NCBI GenBank assembly: GCA_905236755.1
Contig: CAJOCR010000015.1
Span: 1-64,000 of the forward strand
Origin: an uncultured Prevotella sp.
Lineage (GTDB): Bacteria > Bacteroidota > Bacteroidia > Bacteroidales > Bacteroidaceae
DNA: 64,000 bases
Direction: 5' to 3'
This document shows positions 37,171-44,982 of the stretch, piece after piece. The notes under the pieces were generated by a model. It was not told the DNA's origin and made no database searches. It saw only the letters and a program-made list of their open reading frames with translations. Positions within the stretch are counted from its first letter, which is position 1. Every line of letters starts with the position of its first letter. The position numbers and the translations under genes were made by a program.

Positions 37171-39375
37171 ATGACAAACATTCCAACAGTTTTCTGGCTT
37201 GTGCCAATAGCTTCTATTGTAGCCTTGTCTATGGCTTGGTTTTTCTTTCGTAGTATGATGAATGCTGACGAGGGAACGCCTCGCATGCGTGAGATAGCGC
37301 AATATGTGAGAGAAGGTGCAATGGCATACCTAAAGCAGCAGTATAAAGTAGTGTGTTATGTGTTTGTAGCTCTTGCCATAATATTTGCTTTTATGGCTTA
37401 TGTTCTTAAGGTGCAGAATCCTTGGGTTCCAGTAGCTTTTCTCACAGGTGGATTCTTCTCTGGTCTTGCAGGATTCTTTGGTATGAAAACCGCTACTTAT
37501 GCTTCTGGTCGTACTGCTAATGCTGCACGTAAAGGTCTTGATAAAGGTTTAAACATAGCTTTTAGATCAGGTGCGGTCATGGGACTTGTTGTTGTAGGTT
37601 TAGGACTTCTGGATATTGCGATGTGGTTTATTATTCTAAACTATTTCTACGCAGACGAACCAATGGGACTTGTCACTATCACCACAACAATGCTAACGTT
37701 TGGTATGGGTGCTTCCACACAGGCTCTTTTTGCACGTGTTGGAGGAGGTATATATACCAAAGCAGCAGATGTGGGAGCTGATATTGTTGGAAAGGTCGAA
37801 GCAGATATTCCAGAGGATGATCCTCGCAATCCAGCTACTATTGCTGATAATGTAGGTGATAATGTAGGAGATGTAGCAGGAATGGGAGCCGATCTCTATG
37901 AAAGCTATTGTGGTTCTATTCTTTCAACGGCAGCTCTTGGAGCAACAGCATTTGCTATGAATCCAGAGCTACAGATAAAAGCCATCATTGCTCCAATGAT
38001 TATTGCTGCTATTGGTATATTTCTTAGTATTCTTGGCATATTCCTTGTTCACACAAAAGAAGGAGCAACTATGAAAAATTTGCTTCATTCTCTTGCTCTT
38101 GGTACAAATACAGCAGCATTACTGATAGCTCTTGCTTCTTTCGCTATACTCTATCTGCTTGGCATCTCTAATTGGATAGGTCTTTCTTTCTCAGTTATCT
38201 CTGGTCTTGTGGCTGGAGTTATTATAGGACAAGCAACAGAATATTATACTTCACATAGTTATCGTCCTACACAAAAGATAGCGGAAGCAGGTCAAACCGG
38301 TTCTGCTACTGTTATAATAAAAGGTATAGGAACAGGAATGATCTCTACATGTATTCCTGTCCTTACAATAGGAATAGCCATCATGCTTAGCTATCTCTGT
38401 GCTAATGGTTTTGACATGAGTCTTTCACCTCAAAGCATTGCCCATGGACTTTATGGAATAGGTATCGCTGCTGTGGGTATGCTTTCTACTCTTGGCATCA
38501 CCTTGGCTACAGATGCCTATGGACCTATTGCTGATAATGCTGGTGGAAATGCAGAGATGAGTGAGTTGGGTGAGGATATCCGTCATCGCACGGATGCTCT
38601 TGATGCCCTTGGCAATACTACTGCAGCTACAGGAAAAGGTTTCGCTATTGGTTCAGCTGCTCTCACAGCCCTTGCACTTCTCGCAAGTTATGTTGAGGAG
38701 GTAAAGATGGCTATGATTCATGCTGTTCAGGGAGGGCAGCAGTTTATTGATTCTGCAGGCAAAATATTTGATCCATCTACAGCTACCATGCCTGATTTTA
38801 TGAATTTCTTCCAGGTAACACTTATGAATCCAACTGTTCTTGTTGGAGCATTTATAGGAGCAATGGCGGCCTTCCTCTTCTGTGGTCTTACCATGGAGGC
38901 TGTGGGACGTGCTGCACAGAAGATGGTTGTAGAAGTTCGTCGTCAGTTTAAAGCTATAGCAGGCATACTCGAAGGAAAGGCAACTCCCGACTATGGACGT
39001 TGTGTTGAAATATCAACGAAGGCAGCTCAGCACGAGATGATACTTCCTGCATTCCTTGCTATTATCATCCCAATAGTAGTAGGATGCGTGCTTGGTGTTG
39101 CAGGTGTTCTCGGACTTCTTGTCGGTGGACTTGCTGCAGGATTCACCCTTGCCGTGTTTATGGCAAATGCGGGTGGCGCATGGGACAATGCCAAGAAGAT
39201 GGTAGAGGAAGGCAACTATGGTGGGAAGGGTTCCTTTGCTCATAAAGCAACAATAGTAGGTGATACTGTTGGTGATCCATTTAAAGACACCTCAGGTCCA
39301 TCTCTTAATATTCTTATCAAGCTGATGTCAATGGTAAGTATTGTTATGGCAGGTCTCACAGTTGCCTTTTTGTAG
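37171..39375 (+). CDS. hppA: Membrane-bound ion-translocating pyrophosphatase, K+-dependent
   Basis: HppA couples hydrolysis of pyrophosphate to export of H+ and/or Na+. The protein is 734 aa with about 16 membrane helices. The pyrophosphate-binding motifs are complete: DVGADIVGKVEADIPEDDPR, NVGDNVGDVAGMGADL and DAYGPIADNAGGNAEM. GNTTAA, with Ala rather than Lys at the decisive position, marks the K+-dependent subfamily. Bacteroidetes members of this subfamily are often Na+ pumps or dual Na+/H+ pumps; the ion cannot be settled here. It stands alone after the AraC gene terminator. In an anaerobe it saves energy from biosynthetic pyrophosphate. Confidence 0.96.
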   Translation: MTNIPTVFWLVPIASIVALSMAWFFFRSMMNADEGTPRMREIAQYVREGAMAYLKQQYKVVCYVFVALAIIFAFMAYVLKVQNPWVPVAFLTGGFFSGLAGFFGMKTATYASGRTANAARKGLDKGLNIAFRSGAVMGLVVVGLGLLDIAMWFIILNYFYADEPMGLVTITTTMLTFGMGASTQALFARVGGGIYTKAADVGADIVGKVEADIPEDDPRNPATIADNVGDNVGDVAGMGADLYESYCGSILSTAALGATAFAMNPELQIKAIIAPMIIAAIGIFLSILGIFLVHTKEGATMKNLLHSLALGTNTAALLIALASFAILYLLGISNWIGLSFSVISGLVAGVIIGQATEYYTSHSYRPTQKIAEAGQTGSATVIIKGIGTGMISTCIPVLTIGIAIMLSYLCANGFDMSLSPQSIAHGLYGIGIAAVGMLSTLGITLATDAYGPIADNAGGNAEMSELGEDIRHRTDALDALGNTTAATGKGFAIGSAALTALALLASYVEEVKMAMIHAVQGGQQFIDSAGKIFDPSTATMPDFMNFFQVTLMNPTVLVGAFIGAMAAFLFCGLTMEAVGRAAQKMVVEVRRQFKAIAGILEGKATPDYGRCVEISTKAAQHEMILPAFLAIIIPIVVGCVLGVAGVLGLLVGGLAAGFTLAVFMANAGGAWDNAKKMVEEGNYGGKGSFAHKATIVGDTVGDPFKDTSGPSLNILIKLMSMVSIVMAGLTVAFL

Positions 39376-39480
39376 CTCTTAAGTTTTTTAGTTCTTTAGT
39401 TTATTAGTTTTTAGCTTTTTATTTAAACCTCTTAACCTTTCAAAACTCATGAACTAAAGAACTCTTTTAACTCATTAACT
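39376..39480. repeat. Inverted low-complexity repeat between convergent genes, copy 7
   Basis: AGTTTTTTAGTTCTTTAGTT on the left is complemented by GAACTAAAGAACTC on the right. It can fold into an imperfect hairpin and probably terminates both hppA and the convergent flavoprotein gene. Confidence 0.5.
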
Positions 39481-40156
39481 TGTCAAAAATACCATTCATG
39501 GTATTTACAAAGGCATCGGTAGGAAGGAGGAGAGTATCAAGATACTGTTGTAGTTCATTTGATATTCTCCCGTTTTCTTTATACTCTTGTCCTGCTTGTT
39601 TTACTTTTTCAATGTATGGTGTAACGATGTCTTGTGTGTTTGGGCTCATAAAGAGAGAACCTTCGGCACAGCAAATAGCCGTTATGTCGTTTCCATACAT
39701 GTGGCGCATCTGAAAGAGTAGTCCATCGAAATTACCTTTTATGTTTGGTAAGCTTGCGGTAGAGATAAGTACAGTCTTCTTCGTACCTTCTTCATAGCCA
39801 TGATGATGTGCAATGCCGTTATTATCAACATACATCATAGGAGAGTTTAGCGATACTGTTCTATCCATAAGTGCTTTACAATGTGATGGAACACCGTAGG
39901 CGTAAAGAGGTATAGACCATATAACCAAGTCGGCCTCCTGGATTTTATCAATTATCATTGTAGCATCGTCTTTTTGAACGCATTTTCCTTTTGTTTTAAA
40001 CCAACAAGCATAGCAGGCTCTACATGGTTTTATCCGCATATCAATAGTAGTGATATAATCTGCCTTTTCACCAAGGCCTTCCAAAAAAGCTTTTGTTAGC
40101 TTCAGCGTTGTACTTCTTTCTTTGTTTGCTGACGCATTAATTACTAATACTTTCAT
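39467..40156 (-). CDS. Iron-sulfur-flavoprotein-like NAD(P)H:FMN reductase
   Basis: The 229-aa flavodoxin-fold protein starts at the ATG at 40156 (MKVLVINASANKERSTT, an FMN phosphate-binding loop). A cysteine cluster CRACYACWFKTKGKC has the spacing CX2CX2CX7C, as in the compact [4Fe-4S] motif of iron-sulfur flavoproteins (ISF). SIPLYAYGVPSHCKALMDR follows the usual flavin-binding pattern. Members move electrons between ferredoxin-like carriers and O2, peroxide or quinones. The C-terminal ~70 residues are helical. A paralogue lies at 42032-42604. Confidence 0.82.
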   Translation of the reverse strand: MKVLVINASANKERSTTLKLTKAFLEGLGEKADYITTIDMRIKPCRACYACWFKTKGKCVQKDDATMIIDKIQEADLVIWSIPLYAYGVPSHCKALMDRTVSLNSPMMYVDNNGIAHHHGYEEGTKKTVLISTASLPNIKGNFDGLLFQMRHMYGNDITAICCAEGSLFMSPNTQDIVTPYIEKVKQAGQEYKENGRISNELQQYLDTLLLPTDAFVNTMNGIFDKLMS

Positions 40157-40602
40157 GTTTTGCAATGTTTATATTTAATTATTTCTCTATAATGCCTCTA
40201 TAATGCCTCTATAATCCGTCTATATTGTGACAGAATACTGTGGACTGCAAAAGTATTATTTTCTCTATGATGTAACAAGAGAATGGGATATACTGCAACT
40301 ATTTGTGATGAGCTGCAATCATTCCTGTTCTTTTTTTGTGAAAAACCATGACAGAAGAGTTGATCGAAGTTTTTTGTTAGTTAGAGAATATTTTTTTCCT
40401 AACTAGGGAGTAAAATTTTCCTAGTTGGAAAGTAAAAAAAGTGTGGTAGAGAGTATTTTTATGATAATATCTTAAAGCATCAAAAATATTGATATATGAT
40501 AATTAATTCGCGAATTTGTTAATTTATAGTGGTTATATCTTTGGTAGTGTTTTGAAATAGTTATATTTTTGATATGAACTAAATATTTGAAAGGGATTAA
40601 TC
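40157..40602. other. Divergent intergenic region, flavoprotein gene / mgsA
   Basis: An 11-bp tandem repeat CTCTATAATGC (40185, 40196, 40207) lies behind the flavoprotein start. An inverted repeat TTCCTAACTAGG...CCTAGTTGGAA with a 12-nt loop lies at 40397-40430 and is a candidate operator. A -33 TTTG (40515-40518) and -7 TATCTTTG (40536-40543) face mgsA. Confidence 0.55.
40397..40430. promoter_or_regulatory. Inverted repeat upstream of mgsA, candidate operator
   Basis: TTCCTAACTAGG and CCTAGTTGGAA pair with one bulged base around a 12-nt A/T-rich loop. GAGTAAAA and AAAGTAAAA follow the half-sites, so a 20-bp direct repeat overlaps the inverted one. It lies about 105 bp before the mgsA -7 element. 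Confidence 0.4.
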
Positions 40603-41076
40603 ATGAAAGAACTATTGAACATCGCACTTGTTGCTCACGATTCAAGAAAGAGTGAATTACTTGATTGGGTACGTTATAATGCAGACCTACTGTCAAAACA
40701 TCAATTATATGCAACAGGAACTACAGGTAAACTTATAGGAGAGATAGCTGTAGGAACAGAAGATGGAGTTGAATATCCGTTTAAGAATAAGGTTACTCGT
40801 TTGCTTAGTGGTCCTTTAGGTGGAGATCAGCAGATAGGTGCTATGATAGCTGAAGGCAAGATAGATATGTTGATTTTCTTCTGTGATAATCTTGTTATGC
40901 AAGGGCATCAGAATGACGTGTCAGCCTTAAGCAGATTGGCATCACTTTATAACATTGCGTTTGCAACTAATCGTACAACAGCAGACATGTTACTTACTTC
41001 AACACTTTTGGGTAATGAAGCATATTCACGTATAGTACCTGAATGCATACAACTTTATGCAAACAGGAAACTGTGA
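40603..41076 (+). CDS. mgsA: Methylglyoxal synthase
   Basis: MgsA converts dihydroxyacetone phosphate to methylglyoxal and phosphate, a bypass of lower glycolysis under phosphate limitation. The 157-aa protein has the phosphate-binding and catalytic motifs ALVAHDSRK, ATGTTGKLI, LSGPLGGDQQIGAMIAEG (catalytic Asp) and QGHQNDVSAL (His). A promoter TTTG-17 bp-TATCTTTG lies upstream (40515-40543). It stands alone. Genes for glyoxalase or lactate formation are not nearby. Confidence 0.96.
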   Translation: MKELLNIALVAHDSRKSELLDWVRYNADLLSKHQLYATGTTGKLIGEIAVGTEDGVEYPFKNKVTRLLSGPLGGDQQIGAMIAEGKIDMLIFFCDNLVMQGHQNDVSALSRLASLYNIAFATNRTTADMLLTSTLLGNEAYSRIVPECIQLYANRKL

Positions 41077-41357
41077 TTTAATATTGAAATATTGAAATAT
41101 TGAAAGAATGAAAGAATGAAAGACTAAAGCATGCAACTTCTCTTTATCGTCTTTCATTCTTCGTTTATCATTTTACAAAGCTTGCATTGCGCCGTAATCT
41201 GTTGGTTAGCCCCTTCCCTAAAGCAATATGTAAAGATTGAACCGAAGGTCACTGACCGAGTGGAAGAAAAGATGTAAATATTGAAATAATGAAAGATTTA
41301 AATATTATATCGGCATAGCCGACTAATCTTCAATCTTCAATTTTCGGATGGGGGAGG
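41077..41357. repeat. Composite palindromic repeat between mgsA and msrA, copy 8
   Basis: It starts with ATTGAAATATTGAAA units and GAATGAAAGAATGAAAGAC, answered by GTCTTTCATTCTTC. A second part has GAAGGTCACTGACCGAGTGG, TATCGGCATAGCCGA, TTCAATCTTCAATTTTC and ends GGATGGGGGAGGCT, the end sequence also seen at 34027. It looks like two joined copies and lies between convergent genes. Confidence 0.6.
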
Positions 41358-41870
41358 CTATTTTTCTTTCGCTTTTCTTGCAAACTCAAACAGAGATAAT
41401 GGTAAATGGCAGTAGCCATCAGGATTTTTATCTAGATAGTCCTGATGGTATTCTTCTGCAGTATAGAAGTTCTTTAGAGGCAGATTTTCTACAACCAGGG
41501 GCTGCTCGTATTTTTTCTGTTCATCGTTGAGTGCTTTTTCAATGATACAAACATCATCATTGTTGGTATAATAAATGCCAGTACGATAGCGTGTACCCTC
41601 GTCGTGTCCCTGTTTGTTAAGGCTTGTTGGATCGATAGCCTTAAAGAACATTTGTAGTAGGAAGTTTAGACTTACTACATCAGGATTATACTTCACATGA
41701 ACGGTTTCAGCATAGCCTGTTTCATCAGTATATACTTCTTTATATGTAGGATTCTCGGTGTTGCCGTTGGCAAATCCTACTTCAGTTTCAATAACTCCTT
41801 CAATCTGTTTGAAGAAATGTTCTGTTCCCCAGAAACAACCTCCAGCGAGGTAGATGTCTTTTGTATTCAT
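41358..41870 (-). CDS. msrA: Peptide-methionine (S)-S-oxide reductase MsrA
   Basis: MsrA repairs S-methionine sulfoxide in proteins. The 170-aa single-domain protein has the active-site motif GGCFWGTEHFF (nucleophile Cys12) and the conserved NPTYKEVYTDETGYAETV and YYTNND segments. Only one catalytic Cys is evident near the start, with a second Cys in DDVCIIEKAL; recycling thus differs from the three-Cys E. coli type. No signal peptide, so it is cytoplasmic. MsrB is neither fused nor adjacent. It belongs to a stretch of oxidative-stress genes. Confidence 0.95.
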   Translation of the reverse strand: MNTKDIYLAGGCFWGTEHFFKQIEGVIETEVGFANGNTENPTYKEVYTDETGYAETVHVKYNPDVVSLNFLLQMFFKAIDPTSLNKQGHDEGTRYRTGIYYTNNDDVCIIEKALNDEQKKYEQPLVVENLPLKNFYTAEEYHQDYLDKNPDGYCHLPLSLFEFARKAKEK

Positions 41871-42031
41871 AATTTATTCTCTCTTTATATATGTTTGTAT
41901 TGAGACACAAAAATAGTGATATTTGTTGATATATCGAATAGTTTTGTTCCTAAATGTATTATTTTGATGATTTGTTGTTGGCTTAATTCGAAAAAGTTGT
42001 AGTTTTGTATTTAATTCTTAAAATCAACGAA

Positions 42032-42604
42032 ATGAAAATACTGATTCTGAACGGCAGTCCACGCAAGAGAGGATTTATCTCGGGCATGCTTGATATTATG
42101 TGCGAGGAAGCAAAAAAGCTTGGTGGACAAGTAGAAATAGTTAGAACAAATGATCTTAATATAAAGCCATGTATGGGATGTATGGCTTGCAGAAGCAAAG
42201 GGGCTTGTATATTGCCTGAAGATGATTCTGTTAGTGTGTTGAGAAAAATTCAGGACTCTGATGCCATTATTTTGGGTGCTCCATGTTATTGGGGAAATAT
42301 TCCAGGGCAGATGAAGGTGCTGTTTGATCGAATAGTGTATGGCATGATGCGTGATACTCCTCGCTTTCCAGAACCTTTGATGAAAGGTAAAAAGTGCATT
42401 TTGCTTAGTTCTTGTACCACGCCGTGGCCTTTTAATATACTCTTTAATCAGTCGCATGGAGCAATTCGTGCTATGCGCGAAGTGTGTCGTTATTCTGGTT
42501 TCAAGATAGTGAAGGCAATAGAGCGTGGAGGTACTGCGAAGAATCCTGAAATAACAGATAATGATAGAGCGAAATGTATAAAAGCAATCCGTAAGCTATA
42601 TTAG
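42032..42604 (+). CDS. Iron-sulfur-flavoprotein-like NAD(P)H:FMN reductase, second copy
   Basis: The 190-aa flavodoxin-fold protein starts at the ATG at 42032 (MKILILNGSPRKRGFISGML), a flavin phosphate loop; the frame opens 9 codons upstream but this start fits the family. CMGCMACRSKGAC gives CX2CX2CX5C, within the range of the ISF [4Fe-4S] motif. GAPCYWGNIPGQMKVLFDR is the next flavin-contact segment. It is a paralogue of the gene at 39467-40156 with the same order of motifs but clear sequence divergence. It is divergent from msrA, so a redox or peroxide role is plausible. Confidence 0.82.
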   Translation: MKILILNGSPRKRGFISGMLDIMCEEAKKLGGQVEIVRTNDLNIKPCMGCMACRSKGACILPEDDSVSVLRKIQDSDAIILGAPCYWGNIPGQMKVLFDRIVYGMMRDTPRFPEPLMKGKKCILLSSCTTPWPFNILFNQSHGAIRAMREVCRYSGFKIVKAIERGGTAKNPEITDNDRAKCIKAIRKLY

Positions 42605-42642
42605 TTTATGGATTGCTTTATTTTTATTGTCAGAAGCTTCGC

Positions 42643-42822
42643 TTACTGATATTTCTTGAAGTTGTATTTCTCTCTTAATTTGTTCTGCTCTTCTTTTGGA
42701 AGTGAGGTGAAATACTGTTTCCATCCAGGGCAGAAGTTAATGTGCCAACGCCAGAATCTACCAGCTAACGATTTTGGATTCTTTTCGTAATTTGCTCTTA
42801 GTTTACAATTTTCACATGCCAT
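42643..42822 (-). CDS. Small conserved-looking protein of unknown function
   Basis: The 59-aa basic protein begins MACENCKLRANYEKNPKS; an in-frame start 10 codons earlier is possible, but the start at 42822 gives the compact form. It has three Cys (Cys3, Cys6 and one in HINFCPGW) and many aromatic and Lys residues, with a pattern like GRFWRWHINFCPGWKQYF. It could bind a metal. It lies 80 bp downstream of the marR gene on the same strand. I recall similar small proteins in other Bacteroidales but know no function. Confidence 0.65.
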   Translation of the reverse strand: MACENCKLRANYEKNPKSLAGRFWRWHINFCPGWKQYFTSLPKEEQNKLREKYNFKKYQ

Positions 42823-42903
42823 ATTCTTTTTCTTTTTGATTGATAATACCAATGTTTTCTAATGTAGTCATTACAGTTTTCTATTCATTACACTATACTT
42901 TAA

Positions 42904-43353
42904 TCACATGTTTTCTTTATGAAACTTGCATATGATTTCGTCAAGTCCAGGAATGAGATTTTTGATTTTTTCAAGATCAACACCACAATTCTGCATATTC
43001 TCAAGCAGGCAGGATGGAATGTCTTTAGCTTGCTCTTTGAGTTCTTTCCCTTTTTTTGTTAGAGAAATAAGCTTTTGACGATTGTTGGCAGGACCATTGG
43101 TGCGAATAATCAGTCCCTCTTTTTCCATTCTCTGAAGTAGAGGAGTAACAGTGTTGCTTTCAAGCATAAGTAGCTCCTGAATATCGGTTTTAAGCATATT
43201 GTCCTTTTCCCACAGAATCATCAATACGAGATATTGTGGATAAGTAATGCCAAGCTTGTCAAGAAAAGGTCTGTAACCTTGTGTAATCAGGCGACTTGCC
43301 GTATATAAACGGAAGCACACCTGATTCTGGAGTTTTAATTGTTCATACGTCAT
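42904..43353 (-). CDS. MarR/OhrR-type transcriptional regulator
   Basis: The 149-aa winged-helix protein has the MarR core (LESNTVTPLLQRMEKEGLIIR) and the wing NRQKLISLTKKG. The N-terminus QVCFRLYTASR carries a Cys (Cys13) at the place of the peroxide-sensing Cys of OhrR, and ITYPQYLVLMILWE follows the same pattern. It lies 32 bp downstream of the glutathione peroxidase gene on the same strand, so it probably represses its own operon and is released by organic hydroperoxides. Palindromic candidate operators are upstream of gpx at 43936 and 44014. Confidence 0.88.
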   Translation of the reverse strand: MTYEQLKLQNQVCFRLYTASRLITQGYRPFLDKLGITYPQYLVLMILWEKDNMLKTDIQELLMLESNTVTPLLQRMEKEGLIIRTNGPANNRQKLISLTKKGKELKEQAKDIPSCLLENMQNCGVDLEKIKNLIPGLDEIICKFHKENM

Positions 43354-43385
43354 CTTTCTGAAACTTATAAAACAAAATACTGCTA

Positions 43386-43868
43386 TTATTGTGCAAGCAT
43401 CTTTTCAATGTCTTTCTCCATCTTCTCAGGTTTGGTGATTGGAGCATAACGTTTAATTGTGCTTCCATCTGGAGAAATCAAGAATTTTGTGAAGTTCCAC
43501 TTGATACGGCTACCAAAGAAACCTCTTGTCTTGCTTTTGAGATATTTGAAGATTGGATCGGCATCATCACCATTTACATGTACTTTCTTCATGATTTGGA
43601 AAGTTACACCATAGTTGAGTTGGCAGAAGTCTTCTGCTTTGCTACCATCAGCAAGTTCTTGATTAGCAAAGTCGCCAGAAGGGAAGCCTATTACAACTAA
43701 TCCGCGATCTTTATATTTCTGATTTAAATTTTCAAGTCCTTCAAACTGTGGTGTGAATCCACATTTGCTGGCTGTATTAACGATAAGTAATGTTTTACCC
43801 TTAAACTCAGAAAAATCAAGTTCCTTATTTTTGCTCGTAAGAGCCTTGAAGTCAAAAATAGTTCCCAT
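43386..43868 (-). CDS. Glutathione peroxidase family thiol peroxidase
   Basis: The 160-aa protein has NTASKCGFTPQFEGLE, with peroxidatic Cys instead of Sec, GFPSGDFANQE, and KWNFTKFLI, which keeps the catalytic Trp and Asn. Bacterial members usually take electrons from thioredoxin rather than glutathione. A second Cys (DFCQLNYG) may resolve the sulfenic acid. It is the first gene of an operon with a MarR/OhrR regulator, with promoter and operators upstream. Physiologically it detoxifies organic peroxides. Confidence 0.93.
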   Translation of the reverse strand: MGTIFDFKALTSKNKELDFSEFKGKTLLIVNTASKCGFTPQFEGLENLNQKYKDRGLVVIGFPSGDFANQELADGSKAEDFCQLNYGVTFQIMKKVHVNGDDADPIFKYLKSKTRGFFGSRIKWNFTKFLISPDGSTIKRYAPITKPEKMEKDIEKMLAQ

Positions 43869-43914
43869 ATCTAATCTTTTTAATTTATAAAAATCCTTGT
43901 TTTGAATTCCGTTG

Positions 43915-43922
43915 CAAAGATA
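43915..43922 (-). promoter_or_regulatory. gpx-marR promoter -7 element
   Basis: CAAAGATA reads TATCTTTG on the minus strand, 47 bp before the gpx start. The -33 position (about 20 bp further) falls within the palindrome at 43936-43951. Confidence 0.65.
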
Positions 43923-43935
43923 TGGAAAGTTTCGT

Positions 43936-44028
43936 TAGTCGTACACGACTATAGTAATTTATTATGCTATATTAAGGATATAATGTTGTATTATACATTT
44001 TTTAGCTAAATAATAGTCGTGTGCGACT
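43936..44028. promoter_or_regulatory. Two palindromic candidate MarR/OhrR operators
   Basis: TAGTCGTACACGACTA (43936-43951) is a 7+7 palindrome around a 2-nt centre and covers the -33 region of the gpx promoter. AGTCGTGTGCGACT (44015-44028) has the same half-sites AGTCG/CGACT and lies 79 bp further. Repeated identical half-sites at a promoter of a MarR-type operon make them convincing operator candidates. Confidence 0.65.
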
Positions 44029-44835
44029 TTAATCTATAATCCCAAAATGTCGGAGTGCGTTTGCTATGCCATCTTCATCAACAGAGGTAGTTATATAGTT
44101 GGCTTCTGCCTTTAGTTCAGGAATAGCATTACCCATAGCAACGCCAATACCACAGTCTTTTATCATAGTCATATCGTTTCCACCGTCGCCAAAGCCAATA
44201 CAGTCTTTGATATCAAATCCTTCGTGTTTTGCCAGAGAAAGAATACCCTTTCCTTTGTCGGCATTTTCAGCGGTAATATCAGTAAATAGAGGATGCCAGC
44301 GACCAGAAATACAGTGGGGGAGGAGAGGCATGAGTTTTGCTTCATTTTCCTTATTTATAAATGGGGATAATTGAAGGATATCGCCTTTAAGCACTTCTTC
44401 TACAGGAACAATAAGTTCTGTCATAGGAACAGCCAACGAATCTTCGAAAATCTCGTTGGCAATAGGTTTGTGATTGAAAATGCCAATTCCGTCAACTCCT
44501 ACAACAATAGTGCAGAAGTCTGTTTTTGCTGCATTTTCAAGAAGAATTTCTACTTCATTATGTGGAATAGCATTAATAGATATAGTATTATCACCAATAA
44601 AGCACCGAGCTCCGTTTGTTGTAACATATCCATCGATAAGATGCTCTATCTGCTGCAGATTCATTATAAACTGTATAGGACGTCCTGTTGAAATATAAAT
44701 GCGTGAGCCATTTCTCTTGGCTTCTGTCAGTGCCTGAACAGTAGAGTCTGGAATACGGTGTGTTTTAAAACTTACCAATGTACCATCTATATCGAAAAAC
44801 AACGCCTTCTTGGCATGATTTGTATTTGCTTCCAT
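44029..44835 (-). CDS. HAD-family hydrolase (Cof-type phosphatase)
   Basis: The 268-aa protein has motif I FFDIDGTLVSF, motif II ISTGR, a C2B cap (about 85-190), and motifs III/IV GFGDGGNDMTMI. Such Cof/YidA-type enzymes hydrolyse sugar phosphates or flavin-related phosphates; specificity cannot be read from sequence. Its C-terminal codons lie next to the second gpx operator. It is not obviously in an operon. A paralogue of the same class lies at 60263-61066. Confidence 0.9.
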   Translation of the reverse strand: MEANTNHAKKALFFDIDGTLVSFKTHRIPDSTVQALTEAKRNGSRIYISTGRPIQFIMNLQQIEHLIDGYVTTNGARCFIGDNTISINAIPHNEVEILLENAAKTDFCTIVVGVDGIGIFNHKPIANEIFEDSLAVPMTELIVPVEEVLKGDILQLSPFINKENEAKLMPLLPHCISGRWHPLFTDITAENADKGKGILSLAKHEGFDIKDCIGFGDGGNDMTMIKDCGIGVAMGNAIPELKAEANYITTSVDEDGIANALRHFGIID

Positions 44836-44982
44836 ATTTTATCTGTATCTTTTTACCTGCGCAAAGATATAAAAAAATGAGGAAAAAGCTTTGAACTTAT
44901 TAATGCTTTATATATCTTTGCGATATATCATTAGGTATTTCATAGAGTTAATTCGCACAAAGGGTTCTATTTATTCTGAGTT

